Source: Panorpa germanica (Eukaryota > Arthropoda > Insecta > Mecoptera > Panorpidae). Taken from it: 64,000 nucleotides of DNA. The notes under the pieces are model-generated. The model ran no database searches. It saw only the letters and a program-made list of their open reading frames with translations, and was not told the origin of the DNA. The translations under genes were made by a program, and so were the position numbers. Positions 47,656 through 59,718 of the stretch are shown here, in pieces; the first letter of the stretch is position 1, and each line of letters opens with the position of its first letter. The stretch is taken from contig OY783210.1 of NCBI GenBank assembly GCA_963678705.1, positions 12,339,331 through 12,403,330 of the forward strand. Direction: 5' to 3'.

Positions 47656-48021
47656 ATGGATGGCTATATATTCGAGATCGGTCCTGGAGAGCCTAAACGC
47701 GTGGCGAGAGAAGATTCAGAAGGAATGTTATGTGGTGACAACGTAGAATTCATACTAATTTGGCGTTGTTATAGAAGCGATGAAGGGATTACAATGCACG
47801 TTTCTGCACACATAAGGAATGGGTACAGCACTATGCCAAAGGATACGAATGTCGCATATGAACACGATCGAAAAAGTGTTATTTCCTTTGATAAATATAC
47901 ATTTATACTAATATTTCAAAAGCAATACGATATGGATCGGGTCACTCGAAGTATAGAGCCATGTTTAATAGATGGTGCTTATCTTTATACGGAAGTTTAT
48001 AGACATCCTTTCCTAAATTAA
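47656..48021 (+). CDS. Small intronless gene 1, hypothetical protein
   Basis: A 121-residue protein starting MDGYIFEIGP. I do not recognise a family. It is predicted soluble: no signal peptide, no membrane segment, alternating hydrophobic strand-like stretches (FILIWRC, ITMHVSAHI, YTFILIF) suggesting an all-beta fold. Its close tandem paralogue at 49173 shares about 57% of residues over the region from VARE to the C-terminus, including IRNG, PKDTNVAY, HDR-SVIS and QYDM-RVT, while changes are spread evenly and both frames stay open. That is evidence of real coding. The ATG was chosen because it is in the same place in the paralogue (before M the 5' sequence is also conserved but AT-rich). Flanks of several hundred bases on both sides are duplicated too. 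AATAAA lies at 48253. Confidence 0.7.
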   Translation: MDGYIFEIGPGEPKRVAREDSEGMLCGDNVEFILIWRCYRSDEGITMHVSAHIRNGYSTMPKDTNVAYEHDRKSVISFDKYTFILIFQKQYDMDRVTRSIEPCLIDGAYLYTEVYRHPFLN

Positions 48022-48479
48022 AATTAAGACAGACGTGCTTTCATGAAGATTGTGTTAAAGTTAATAACGAGAAGGTTTAGATTTTTATAAATTTACGTTT
48101 TCGATTATCATATTCATTTCTTAATATTTTGTTATAAGATATTTTATAGTGAAATAATGTTTTGTCTTGAATATCTATTAATGTGTGTATTTTTCAAAAA
48201 TTAAATATTCCATTGAACAAAATTGACAGATTTCAAGAACTATTTTTATTCAAATAAATTTTCATTCCGCTTAACTAGTCGATGGAACTCTAGTACCGTG
48301 ATGGTTCCATTGTTTTCAGATGTTTGTGTTTTGGTGAAATTACAGAGTTGTCACAGAAAAAAATTGATTATATTTTGAACAACATTAAATACTTTAGAAC
48401 AGTCTAGTATTTAAATCAACTATATCAATATATGTAATAACGAGATAAATATGTACAAATATGCAATTAGAACTTAAGA

Positions 48480-48865
48480 ATGTCAGGGAAATACCTGCTC
48501 AGAAGGGACAAGGAAAGAAGAAGAGATATGGAGAATGTTAAGGATCTGGTTATAACAATAACAATTCTAATAGCCTTGGGTTCTTCTTAATGAAGGATTT
48601 ACAGTTTGGCGAAAAGAAGATAGAGGAGCTGCGGCATTAGGAGATATAGAGAAGAAGGAAGAAGAGAGTGAAAGGAAAGGAGTAGAGGACAGAGAAAGCG
48701 ACACGAGGAGAAGAAGAAAGAGATATTAGTTCAAGTTTAATTGGAATCTAGAATAGTTTTACGCCCATTTATTAAAATGTAATTAATGATCTAATGTGGA
48801 AGAATGTAAAGCTCTGCGGATTGCATTAACAGAATAAGAGACTTAAACTTAATAAATTTACATAC
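48480..48865 (+). mobile_element. LINE fragment (purine-rich tail), degenerate
   Basis: Purine-rich text with GAGAAGAAGGAAGAAGAGAG and a later ATTGCATTAACAGAATAAGAG resembles the degenerate LINE tails at 3736 and 61359. It separates the two duplicated gene units. No motif survives, so confidence is modest. Confidence 0.4.
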
Positions 48866-48990
48866 ATACATATTCGAACACTAATACATTTACCTACTCG
48901 TATACAAATATGCATTTTCTCTAAATTTTTCTAAAATAGTAAATTGCTTAATTCAAAATACTCGTTCAACAGCGTTCAATTTGTAATGTT

Positions 48991-49017
48991 TTTTTCATCG
49001 CTTTTATAATAGTTTGT
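48991..49017 (+). promoter_or_regulatory. Conserved upstream module of gene 2
   Basis: TTTTTCATCGCTTTTATAAT followed by AGTTTGT, matching the module of gene 1. A second conserved block (CAGAAGGTAGTCTTGTTTAT, then CATCCAGTGACGTTTTG) sits just before the ATG in both. Confidence 0.5.
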
Positions 49018-49172
49018 ACACAAAAGAACAAAAGCCACCATTACAGAAAGAGTTATTGCCACCATTACAGAATGATCTTTGGTTGCAGTATTCTGTCAAG
49101 AGACATCAGAAGGTAGTCTTGTTTATTCATCCAGTGACGTTTTGTTATATTTTTGAAAAAAAAACTCTGAAT

Positions 49173-49544
49173 ATGGATGTCTATATGTCCTCGAGCGAAA
49201 ATAATGGAGAGATTATAGTGGCGAGAGAAAATTCACAAGGAATTTTAGTAGGTCCCAATATAAAATTAATACTAGTTTGGAGTTGTGATGCAAAGGAAAA
49301 TGGGATTACAATGCGCGTCTCTGCATACATAAGGAATGGGGGCAGATTACTGCCGAAGGATACGAATGTCGCATATGTTCACGATCGAGAAAGTGTTATT
49401 TCCGTAGATGAATATTCATTTTCACTAAGATTTCACGAGCAATACGATATGAATCGGGTCACTCAAGGGATACAGCTACGTTTAGTAGAGGGTGTTCATA
49501 TTCAGATGCAAGTATATAGGTATCCATTCCCACTTCAAAACTGA
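49173..49544 (+). CDS. Small intronless gene 2, paralogue of gene 1
   Basis: A 123-residue protein starting MDVYMSSSEN. It shares with gene 1 VARE-S-G, LILVW-C, GITM-VSA-IRNG, PKDTNVAY, HDR-SVIS-D-Y-F, QYDM-RVT and a C-terminal VYR-PF. The N-terminal dozen residues differ. No known domain is recognised. The frame is open for 53 codons before this ATG, but that part is not matched by a Met in gene 1, and the alignment of ATGs supports this start. It lies about 1.15 kb after gene 1 in the same orientation, with the same 3' flank (AATAAA at 49767 and 49810). Sense-preserving divergence implies both genes have been kept functional. Confidence 0.7.
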   Translation: MDVYMSSSENNGEIIVARENSQGILVGPNIKLILVWSCDAKENGITMRVSAYIRNGGRLLPKDTNVAYVHDRESVISVDEYSFSLRFHEQYDMNRVTQGIQLRLVEGVHIQMQVYRYPFPLQN

Positions 49545-49994
49545 GACCGACAAGAGATTATTCCAAAAATCTCAAAACTCCATATTTCATGAAGGTTGTA
49601 TTTAAATTAATAACGAGAAGACTTAGATTTTTTAAATTTACGTTTTCGATTCTTATAAATGTGTTTCCAGTTATCATTTAATTTTGGATTTTTTTGTTAT
49701 AAGATATTTTATAGTGAAATAATGTTTTGTCTTGAATATTTATTAATGTGTTGTGTATTTTTTAAAATAAAATATTCCATCAACAAAATCAACGAACTAT
49801 TTTTATTCAAATAAATTTTCATTCCAACAAATCCGCTAAACTAGTCGATGAAACTCTAGCACCGTGATTGTTCCATTGTTTTCAGATGTTTGTATTTTGG
49901 TGAAATTGCGGAATTGTCACTTCTTATAATTTAGAAAAAAAGTTGATTATATTTTGAACAACATTCAATACTTTAAAGACAAGTAAGAGATGTA

Positions 49995-50780
49995 CTTGAA
50001 AAAGGGTCAGGTAAATGTGGCGAAGGAGAGAAGTAAACATTAAAGAAACAAATGAAACAAATTACAAAAGCAACATATTAAAGAAAAAGAAGAGTCAGAT
50101 AGTGATAAAATGTCTCTTGAGGTCAAAGATTTGAATAAGAAGGTTGCGGATATTCAAGATGAGATAAAACAGAACTTAGCTGTAATATTAGATTTAAAGA
50201 TAATGCTGACAAAACAGAAATAAAGACACAGTAGTTTCGAACTATCACGTTAGTGAAAAATAGTCTTCAAAGAAATATTCAATAACTGACTAAGGTCGGG
50301 TATTGAATTGAAGTGCAAAATTGGAATAAAGCATCATCAACTGAAACAATTGAAGAACTTGCAAAGAAACCACTTTAATTAGATCCGAAAAGTGAGAAGG
50401 ATAAGCAGCAAATGCGTATGGATCTGCAGAAGTCCACCATTGAAAAGCATTTTAAATTCGCAACATAAAGCTGTTCATCAAGAAATTGGAGACTTAGAAT
50501 TTAATCAGACAGAACCAAGCAAAGATTGGAACAAGGTGCAAAATGAGATGGTGCACAACTTGTAAAAAGAAATGATGAAATATCTCTTCTTTACAGAAGA
50601 AATATTATATGACAATAATCAATGACTACAAAGGAAGCCGAATATGCTGATTGGAAGGATGACTGTCGTCTATTGAATCAAGAGATTGAAAGAAAAAAGA
50701 AAAGCTTTTATTATAGCTTTAGAAGAGGTGCACATTCCAATGAATTTTCTAAAAAAAGTGATAAGGAAAAGTGTTAAAGC
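49995..50780 (+). pseudogene. Broken coiled-coil coding sequence
   Basis: The plus strand keeps long Lys/Glu-rich pieces in shifting frames, for example KMSLEVKDLNKKVADIQDEI, QLVKRNDEISLLYRR and KEAEYADWKDDCRLLNQEIE. Heptad-like spacing suggests a coiled-coil protein. The phrases NDEISLLY and AEYAD-K-D-RLLNQEIE recall the cilia and flagella protein CFAP58, from memory and only weakly. Several stops and frameshifts occur, and no introns are evident, so a processed pseudogene is likely. Confidence 0.5.
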
Positions 50781-51185
50781 AGCTGTTATTTATATTTTAT
50801 AATCTATTATTCTGTAATGTAGATTGTGTTGTTACAATTATAAGTGATCTAAGTATGCAATATGATTGTATTTAGTATTCAGTTACTCCCCACATTAACT
50901 CACAATAGGCATAGTAGTAAAAGCATCTATGCTGCACGCCAGACTGTATGACAGTTGCCCCTGTAATGCGTTTGCATTCCAGGCAGCTATTGTAATCTAA
51001 TTATTAATTTCTATTTCTTTGTCGCATTGTTTTCAATCCAGTTTTTGATCTGTTCATTTTTCCAAATATTTGTTTGTTGACAATTTGTTGTTCTTTCATA
51101 TTTCAATTGTTGTTTCATCTCTGCTTGGCTAATAATAGGATAACTCTCACTTCTAAACCGAGTAAGTGAATTTTATTGAATATTA

Positions 51186-51212
51186 TTTCATCGGCTGTGT
51201 ACTAGTTTGTTT
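51186..51212 (+). promoter_or_regulatory. Conserved upstream module of gene 3
   Basis: TTTCATCGGCTGTGTACTAG followed by TTTGTTT, a diverged match to the modules of genes 1 and 2. CCAGTGACGTTTTT then appears before the ATG as in the others. Confidence 0.4.
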
Positions 51213-51312
51213 TCAATCAAACTGCTTACAGATCATCGTTCAGGATGCTAGTTGGAGAACTCCAGTGACGTTTTTGAATTTTATTCATTTTTTTTATAAT
51301 TACCAACCGAAA

Positions 51313-51693
51313 ATGAGAGCTACAGATGTCCGTCGCGTGTGTAAAAATGGAGAAGTGCGTATGATCAGTGGTGGAACACTAGAACCAAAGTTTGAAGTAG
51401 TAGAAAATGATAGGTTCATATTTATAACTCTTTTTATACGCGGAGTAATGAGCTTGAAAGTAACTTGTCTCAATCCTCGATTATGTAAGGTTCACGTAAA
51501 TGAACACGATATCGGATTTTGTTTACATCAGGATACTGATCCTGACGCTACAACATCTTCTCATACGGCTGAAACAGTTACTATTACGTTATTGAAAGTT
51601 GGAGAAGACGAAACCGGAGATCAAGTAGTTCCGAAATCTGTTTACAATGAAGTCAAGTTTATTAATCCTCCGGGATCCATCCGAAAGAAATAA
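51313..51693 (+). CDS. Small intronless gene 3, hypothetical protein
   Basis: A 126-residue protein starting MRATDVRRVC. No family is recognised. Residues about 37-60 (NDRFIFITLFIRGVMSLKVT) could correspond to the strand-turn-strand block of genes 1 and 2, but overall protein similarity is too low to be sure. The link is mainly the shared upstream sequence. It is hydrophilic at the C-terminus (PPGSIRKK), with no signal peptide. AATAAA occurs at 51793 and 51828, fitting a short 3' UTR. The open frame extends upstream of the ATG without a matching Met. Balanced codon use over 126 codons in AT-rich DNA argues for coding. Confidence 0.6.
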   Translation: MRATDVRRVCKNGEVRMISGGTLEPKFEVVENDRFIFITLFIRGVMSLKVTCLNPRLCKVHVNEHDIGFCLHQDTDPDATTSSHTAETVTITLLKVGEDETGDQVVPKSVYNEVKFINPPGSIRKK

Positions 51694-51849
51694 AGAAATA
51701 TTTAATTCTTCTAAAGTTATGTATTTGATTACCAAATTAATTTTTAATATATGTTACACTATTTACAATTAATGAATGCAGATTTTATTTGTAATAAAAT
51801 GTTATATGTATGTAATATTCTTAGGGAAATAAAAGTTTTTTTGTGAATT

Positions 51850-53690
51850 TCTATAAAAAAAAATATTCCACGTTTATTTTTTTAAATAATCCAAAACAAG
51901 AATGTATCGAACATTCAAATATTTTAATTCATGAGTTGACGTTTTTCGGACATGAGTGTACTATAATAGTCCAAACTGAGCTAAAATATGAGATATTATG
52001 GTATTTTTATTATATTCAATTTTTGGTCAATATTTTGGTTTCCACTAGCTGTCAGTAAAGGCACAATCCTTTGTAAACTACAACTAACCCATTATCGGTA
52101 TTTACATTATTGTGCGTATTCATAAAACTTAAATTAAACCTTTAAATAAATAAATAAAGTATTCTTTTTTTGTACATCACACCTAAAGAATTAATCCGAT
52201 TTTAATTACTTTTTTACATATAAAAATAACTGCGTGAATACGTAATACCGATAAATTATGCCGATGTCTTAAATTTCAAGTTATTTCGGTTTGATAATTT
52301 GGCAACAAAATGTCGCATTTTGATGTCGTACTGATATGGGCAATGCATGAAATATTTAATGCATTTAATCGAAATGGCTATCATAAAAAAATTGAAATAG
52401 GAGTGATAATAATAAATGATGTGATGTTGTTATTTCATAACTTAATATTCGAAGATGTCTCACTAATGAACTGGGCGATCGAAATATTATGCATTTACAT
52501 ATAATAATATAATCTTTTTAATACATTGAAGAACATAAGTGTTACAACATATTTAGAACCTATAAGGGAAGAAGTAAATATTTTAATAACTATGAAAAAT
52601 ATTATTTATTCCATTACAATTTTTAAAAAAATCAGAAAATATATAAAAAAATATTTTATATAAATATATATAAAATATTCCTATAATACGATTTCATGTT
52701 ACGTTTAACACATTAATCGCTTTGAGACGTCGATACTATTAGAAGCCATCTATAAATTACGTCACACAAATTTCCTGCATGTGACATCACATATTGCGTG
52801 TGATGTAATTTATGGGTGGCTTCTTATATAAAACCTAATATTAGTAGAATGTCGTTTGTGATATGGCTAGTACCGGCAAAGGCTAATGTTAAATAAAATA
52901 AGAAACATATGATTTTTATTAACAAAATGTTTTTTTTTTATTTCAGATACTTTATGAATATGACGCATATCAATTAACTTTACTCTACCCCCACTCTGTT
53001 CAAAAGTTTCATCTAATCTTGACTTCAAACTTGGTAAGTTATATATATAAATATTTATTAATATCATTTTATTATTATTTGTACGAGTATATTGGATTTA
53101 ATTAGACCCTCATCATATTTCATACATCGCGTAAAACATGTTGCTTTCGAAATTTAGTAGGCGTATAATTGATATCTTCATAAACACCCTGACTTTGGTA
53201 CCGGCACCATCATCATCATATGGTGGAAACACGCTGGAAATGGTGCCTCCAGGCTATTCGTAATTCGTATATCTTCGTGTGTAGCTATAATATTACTATT
53301 TTTTATCACAATCTAAAGGATATAGCTTTAGCTTTATAGTCTTTCGACGAATTTGGTAAAATATTATTGTTTAAATGATATGTTATTATTACATACTTCA
53401 AGTTTTTACGGAAATATGAATTTTATGATTTCCGTAAAATTGTGAAAATCATGAATAGGACATAGATATAGCTAACGTTTTATGGATTTCTTTAATAGAT
53501 TTTGATATAAATAAAGCCTGAAACATTTTATTATTTGTTCGCGTTCTCTTCAGCGCGTCTTGGATTATCAGATTTTATCATGACTGAATGTGAAGCAATG
53601 TAGAATCTGTTGCAATGTAGATCATTAATGAATAAGGCCTAGGAAGGAATTTTGACCAGACGTATACGCGGTACTATGCTTTACAAACCC
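51850..53690. other. AT-rich spacer
   Basis: A 64-codon open frame at 52,310-52,504 has no motif. An imperfect inverted pair around 52,740-52,820 (GAAGCCATCTATAAATTACG and TAATTTATGGGTGGCTTC) could form a stem. No gene supported. Confidence 0.35.
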
Positions 53691-53699
53691 TTTAAATGT

Positions 53700-53765
53700 A
53701 AGGCCCTCCGCACACGAAGCTGGTTGCAAACCTTAGCCCCGAATCTACCCGAAGCGAATGTGAGT
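53700..53765 (+). repeat. Short dispersed repeat
   Basis: GTTGCAAACCTTAGCCCCGA and ATCTACCCGAAGCGAATGTGA recur with changes at 56,675-56,720 (GATTGCAAACCTTAGTCCCG, ACCGAATGTGA). Identity unknown. Confidence 0.5.
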
Positions 53766-54211
53766 TTAGTTTTTATCGCTCTGTTTCAATAGTTATTCTA
53801 GTGATTCTTTGTACACCCTGTATTTATAAAACATAAATCCGAGTTCTTGCTATTTCCATGTATGCACCATGTATTTTCACAATATTATACCAACCACAAG
53901 TACGTGATCGTGATCGTGGTACAGCGCAGCTTCCCTCTTTTTCTATTTTATTCGAACGGTTATATAAACATGACCCGTTGCAATCGTTTTTCTATTTTTA
54001 TGTTGTCGATGCTTTTGTTTTATCAGCACTACACATAAGCTTAAGGGGTTTGTCTCATACTAAGAAATCAAAGTTTCTTTGCCCTATTTTTGAGTCGTCT
54101 AACTTCATTTTATAAACTTATTCGTAGGCAATAAAAATCAATAAAATATTGTATAAATAATATTTTTCTAATAAGTTTATGTATTGCGTATAATATCTTA
54201 ACCTTTTCACG

Positions 54212-54660
54212 TTAATCATCGTTATTGATATACATTCTTTTAATAAGCAAAACTAGCAGAAACTTTTGTTCCTCGTTTACCTCATTTCCTAATCTAAACC
54301 CTGCTGTCCTTCTTATGTGTTTTATATCTTTTTCTATTAGGTACTGAGGTATATTACTTTTCCAAATCCTTTTATATCTTGTATTGTAGTTGTTTTTTTC
54401 GATTTTTCCCATTTTTTCCTGTTGCTGTATCTCCTTATCCCTTCTCCTTAGTTCCTCTTCCACACTTGCGCCTCCTTCTCTTCTCCTCTCTGCCTCCTCG
54501 ATCGTCATTCCATTCCTTTCAAAATACTCCTTTCTCTTTTTCGGACCTCCCCCCCCCCCTTCTTTATACTTTCCTCCCTTATTTTCTTTAAAATTTTGCT
54601 TTCAGCCCTGCTCAATTTCTCCTCATATTTTATTGCTCTTATCTTGTATTATTCGACATA
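54212..54660 (-). mobile_element. LINE fragment (CRxCG finger family)
   Basis: The minus strand encodes EEAERRREGG, then YNTRYKRIWKSNIPQYLIEK and AGFRLGNEVNEEQKF. This precedes the finger in other copies (FRLGNEEKGNRYWE at 34890), so this piece is just upstream of the finger. The rest is lost or decayed into a purine-rich strand. Confidence 0.7.
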
Positions 54661-54661
54661 T

Positions 54662-55305
54662 ATCATTCTGGAAATTTGAAATTTTTCCTCAAATACTTTG
54701 AAAAACAAATGAAATTTCAATTTGATTTTCATAGATTTCTTTAATAAAATATGAAGTATTTTCATTATAAGTTTTCAAGTGCGTAGGTTGTCTTACTAAT
54801 ATATCTTCTATTCCTACGGGTATTACACATACATAAAACATAATATATAGATGTATAATAAATACATAGCCGCATAATATATAAATATACAATATACATT
54901 GTGAATATAGCACATTTTGTTTGAATAAAACTTTTCAATAAACGTATTCCATTAACATTTTAAATCGATTGGAAAATTGAGTCAATTTAAAATAAAAAAT
55001 AGAACAAAGTAAAATAGAATGGAAATGACTGAATTTTAAGGTTGCTATAAATATTGTCATAGTAATTTATAGTAAGATTTAAATAAATCTCAATGTATAG
55101 AAGAGTATGATTATCTACAATCAGATTCAGATTCGATTTTTAATCTATTCTTTCTTGAAATCTGTGTGTGCGAATGGTCTGCCGTACTTTCATAATTAGA
55201 TTAACCGTTCAGATATTAGTGTTTACACATACGATAAACGGACCGTTTATCTGAATCTGAAACAAATTGGCTGACAATGTATCAGCTGCTGAGTGCAATA
55301 GTGAA
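54662..55305. other. AT-rich spacer
   Basis: Nothing recognised. Confidence 0.4.
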
Positions 55306-55307
55306 TT

Positions 55308-55900
55308 GCTGATTGAAATTGATGTTGATAAATGTGTATTGGCGTGTCTATTTTATTAAATATCTAAATATTGACGGAGATATAGCAATTCAAAGTTTGA
55401 ATTGTAGTTTTAGCGCTAAAAATGGTCGGCCATATTTGTATGACGTGAAATGCATTTTAACGTCAGTTATTTGTTGAGTAGGTCAGTGCTGTGGTTATGT
55501 TTTGTAGCTGTTGGTAGTCAAATAATCAAGTCAAATCAAAGAAAAATAAGTTTTTATTTTATTTAACCATACTAAGGCAGACATAATATTGAAATTTTAT
55601 TGTTCCTTGAAATAGCTGTAAATAATATTTGATATTTTGATATATAAATACATATAGCAGAGATTTATGATCTGTAAGGTTGGCAACCTTACACAAGGAT
55701 TGTGATGTCACATGCATTTGGAATGTGTACAACGTTGAATCCCTTTAATAATTAAAGAGACAAAATGACTTTTTTAATTGTTAATATCTCTTAGCATATA
55801 AGGAGTTATTATAAAATAATTGGACATTTGAGGTTCTAGTAACCCACTTTATCAATATATAGTACACTTTTATAGAAATTAAGACATAGGACACAAGCCC
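55308..55900 (-). mobile_element. AT-flanked MITE family, left end lost
   Basis: Collinear with the other copies from GATTGAAATTGATGTTGATA to the terminus GGACACAAGCCC, followed by AT (55901-55902). The first ~40 bases of the element are missing. Confidence 0.8.
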
Positions 55901-55902
55901 AT

Positions 55903-58145
55903 TGTGAAATACAGGTTTCCATTTTTAATTTCTATAACTATCTGATGTAGTATTTTACCATAAACTTTTATTAAAATTAAATAGTTTGGTTGAAGTAAAA
56001 GGCGAAGTCTTATACCTAAATATATACCTTATATACCTAAAGACCAATCTTTGACCACTCTAAAATCTAATATAAACCCCCATTCATTTAAATGCTAGAC
56101 TAAAACTAAGTACTCTTTATGGCTGCATGTAATTGTTCCCTGGATTAATTTTTAACCTCTTCTAATCCAGGCAATCATTTGTTTTAGCGTGGCCCAATTA
56201 ATCTGGGATCTGCAATAATCTCTTTAATACTCTATTTTGAATCTTTGTTTAAGTTAGTAACATAATACATTAAGTCAAATTTGAGATTGCGTTGTCATAT
56301 TCCTTTGCTGTTTCGTCATTTTCCTTATTTTCGTTATTTTTATATTTATATTTTCTCTTATTACGATATTCGATTTCGATCTTGAAAACGATGATAGAGG
56401 TTGTTACTAGAAACAAAATGAACAATATGCTATGCTAATGTGAATAATATGTTATTAACAACATGTCACAGTTTTCAAGATATCAAATTTTATTGATATC
56501 TTCTCTAATTACAGGAAATATTGGAGTAAAGGGTAATAAGACACATATATTACACATTTTCTTCTTTTTATGAGTAATATATATTACGTTTTTAATGTTA
56601 AATGTAATTATTATTTACCGTAAGTAATTAAAGAACTGCTTTCGGGGGAAGAGGCCCTTAGTACAGGAGGCGACTGATTGCAAACCTTAGTCCCGAATCT
56701 GCTCAAACCGAATGTGAATGCAACTGTGTTGTTAGTGAGAGAACGATCGTGTATACGAGTGAGAGAAAACACCAGGCACGTGTTTTTGGCGTGTGTGATT
56801 TGAAACCAATAAAATAATTCGTAATTACATTTCATATTTAATTCTATTTTTAAATTGAAATAATAAACACGCACAATAATAAAATAATTTTTAAATTTAT
56901 CAAAATAAAAAATATTTTCAATTTATGCGTTATTTGACCAACTTTTTTTCAAAATTTGGGATTTTTTTTCGATTCGTAAATAAGTTACTAAGGTTAGCAT
57001 ATATACAAAATTTCAACTTTCTATCACAATTTTTACTCTCGGCAAATACTGCCCCCGCGCCCCCAAATAAAATTTTGAAATCTTGAATTTTTTTTATATT
57101 AATAATATACTTAATTATTCTAGAATCCAGAATATGAACTTTCTCCAAAGTTCCCTACCGGGCCCCCTAATTTCTTCAACCCCCCCGTTTTCAATTTTTG
57201 ATTTTCTAATTTTTGAGAAATGTCAGCATTGAATACCTTAATACACATGCAAAATTTTAACTTTCAATCTTTTACGAATTAAAAGTAATACAGCAAAAAA
57301 CGGCTCACTTTTTTCCAGTTTTTCCTAAATTCCGGGTTTCCAGGAAATTCAGGGGAAAATCCGGGGACACTAAAAGTCTTAGAATTTTTTTCTTTACGAA
57401 ATACGAAATTTTGGAGCCGTTTTCGAGCTACTATACAGAATTCAGTACCAAACATATAAGAATAGAAACATATGAGAATATAAACATATAAGAATATAAA
57501 CATACAGTTGGAACATTATAATATAGGATTATCCTTTTCAATATATATTCTTTTATGCTAATTCTATATTAAACTTTATGATTTTCTCAAATACCCGCTC
57601 CGGAGCCGGTAAATTTCTTAAAATATGAATCATTCAAAATATGAAATATTTAAAACACATAATATTATTTTCCACCATACCAACACCTATAATAATCCAT
57701 GAATCAATATTTATGATTATTAATTTATTTATATGTTTGATAAGAAATGATTACATACCTGGTGAATAGCTCAAAGTGTATTTCATGAAATACACTAACA
57801 ATAAATTGATAAATACTTCGTCGACAAGATATCTATGTATACGCTGTTGTCAAAGATAAGATAGTTGTTTCACTACGTGGGCAGCGCTTGCGCTGGCATA
57901 GTCAGGAATTATTGCAGAACTGCAAGAAGTGGCTAGCTGATAAATGTACAACATAAATGCATTAAAACGAACAAGAAATTGTATTTCATGAACTGTTAAG
58001 GGGACTTTAAACTGAGCAAATAATTTTAAGTAAAGCGAAATATTTTAATTCAAGATGTCAATATTTGCAACGCTGTTGAATGCATATACCTAAGACAGTC
58101 AATTAGTGATAGTTAAATTATACTTGTTATTCACTTTATATATAT
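55903..58145. other. Spacer with weak repeat-like text
   Basis: The block 56,930-57,440 contains C-runs and AAAATTTTGAAA words typical of old non-coding transposons. I could not define ends. No gene supported. Confidence 0.3.
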
Positions 58146-58149
58146 ACTT

Positions 58150-59117
58150 GTTATATTGTTAATCGCTTTAGATTGCATGACTTCAACTCCAACCATATAC
58201 TTCAAGCTGAATCTAATATAGCTCCATTACAATTTAGAAACCAACTCCTTCGTGATAAATTTTATGTTAAATGTGAAACATTATCGAAATTCCAAATTAT
58301 TGATTAAATTAAGTTATTATCTACATATATCTAAACCTCTTTTTACTGGACCAAAAAGAATAAACCTATTTTAATAAATAGTTACATGAAATTAAAGGAT
58401 CTAAATATACAAGAAATTTCAAATCTTCTATATACTCTATTCCTTTGAATCATTAATTAAACCTATGGATATATATATTAACACAAAATTATTGTTAAAA
58501 TCATTTAATAATGCGATAAATAATGAAATGTTTTTAAATCTAATGCATCAATTTAATACAAATTTTACAAAAATAATATATACAGATGCATCCATTGATT
58601 TAGAAAGAAATAAGGCAGGATTTGCTATATATGAACAAATAAATTTAAATTAAATAACAAAGTTTGCTCTTATACTGGTGAAAAATTAGCATTATTAAAA
58701 TCATTGGAAATTAATGAAAATATCAACAATAATAAAATTATAATAATAACGAATTCTTTAAGTGTTTTAAAATTTTTTAATTCTAATGATAACAAATCAA
58801 ATAATGATATTTTGACATGCAAAATTAAAGAGATGTATTTCAATATAATAAATAAGAATAATACCATAAAATTTATGTGGATACCAGGACATTGTGGAAT
58901 AAGAGGAAACGAAATTGCGGATAAATTGGCAAAGGAATCAATAAATTTAGAAATTGAGATGAAAGTGAAATTACCTTCATATGAAATTTTTAATATAACC
59001 AAAAAATTAAACTTCAATTTGAGAAACACAGTCATTAACAAAAGTCAGTTAAAAGGAAGAGATTATTATATGTTACATCCAAATTTAAGTAAGAAGAGAT
59101 GGTTTATGGTGAACTGA
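58150..59117 (+). pseudogene. Second I-like LINE: linker and RNase H region, broken
   Basis: The plus strand starts with a decayed C-terminal reverse-transcriptase linker (SNIAPLQFRNQLLRDKFYVK). Then comes RNase H: YTDAS at about 58580 (first Asp kept), a frameshift near 58650, TGEKLALLKSLE (Glu kept), ITNSLS where TDSLS is expected (catalytic Asp replaced by Asn), and WIPGHCGIRGNEIADKLAKES (final Asp kept). Distinct from the element at 14402. Stops and frameshifts show it is dead. Confidence 0.8.
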
Positions 59118-59119
59118 GC

Positions 59120-59714
59120 AATGGATACGAGTATGTTATAAAAATCAGTTCAAAAACAATTTACAAAAGATTAGCTGTAAAATTATAATAAAATGACAAC
59201 TTCTATTGTACCCTTTTTGGGTAGCCCCCTTTAAATAACACATACCAATGCATAATTTATCAGTATCAATTAAATTTTATTGTGAAATATTATATTCGAT
59301 ATAATTGCATATAATTTATGGAATAATTATATTATTCCTGCACTAGGTATACATATATTATCTATAACAATAACAACAATAATAATAATCATTATAATAA
59401 TATGAGCATTCAATATATAATGTGTTTATTTACCTTTCAATATATTGTTAGTGAATTTTGAAATGTTTGGTACACTCTAAAATGTTATTGTTTGTAATCA
59501 GAATAGAGAATTAACATTAACATTGATTTGTATTCAGTTTAGATCCATTCAAGTGCAAGTGATGTCATTAAGGAATACTTGATAATTTGCATTCAAGTCG
59601 TTTACTTCAATTTATATATTATTTGTTTTATGTTTGTTATGTTTTCTCTTTCACGTCTTATTTAATAAAGTCATTGCGTTTGATGCGAATAATGCGGACC
59701 TGTGGACGCTTATC
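59120..59714. other. AT-rich spacer
   Basis: Nothing recognised. Confidence 0.4.
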
Positions 59715-59718
59715 TTAA

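Noticed and set aside
56930..57505. Minus-strand open frames of about 72-74 codons
   Set aside because: Low-complexity AT-rich sequence with C runs and no conserved motif.
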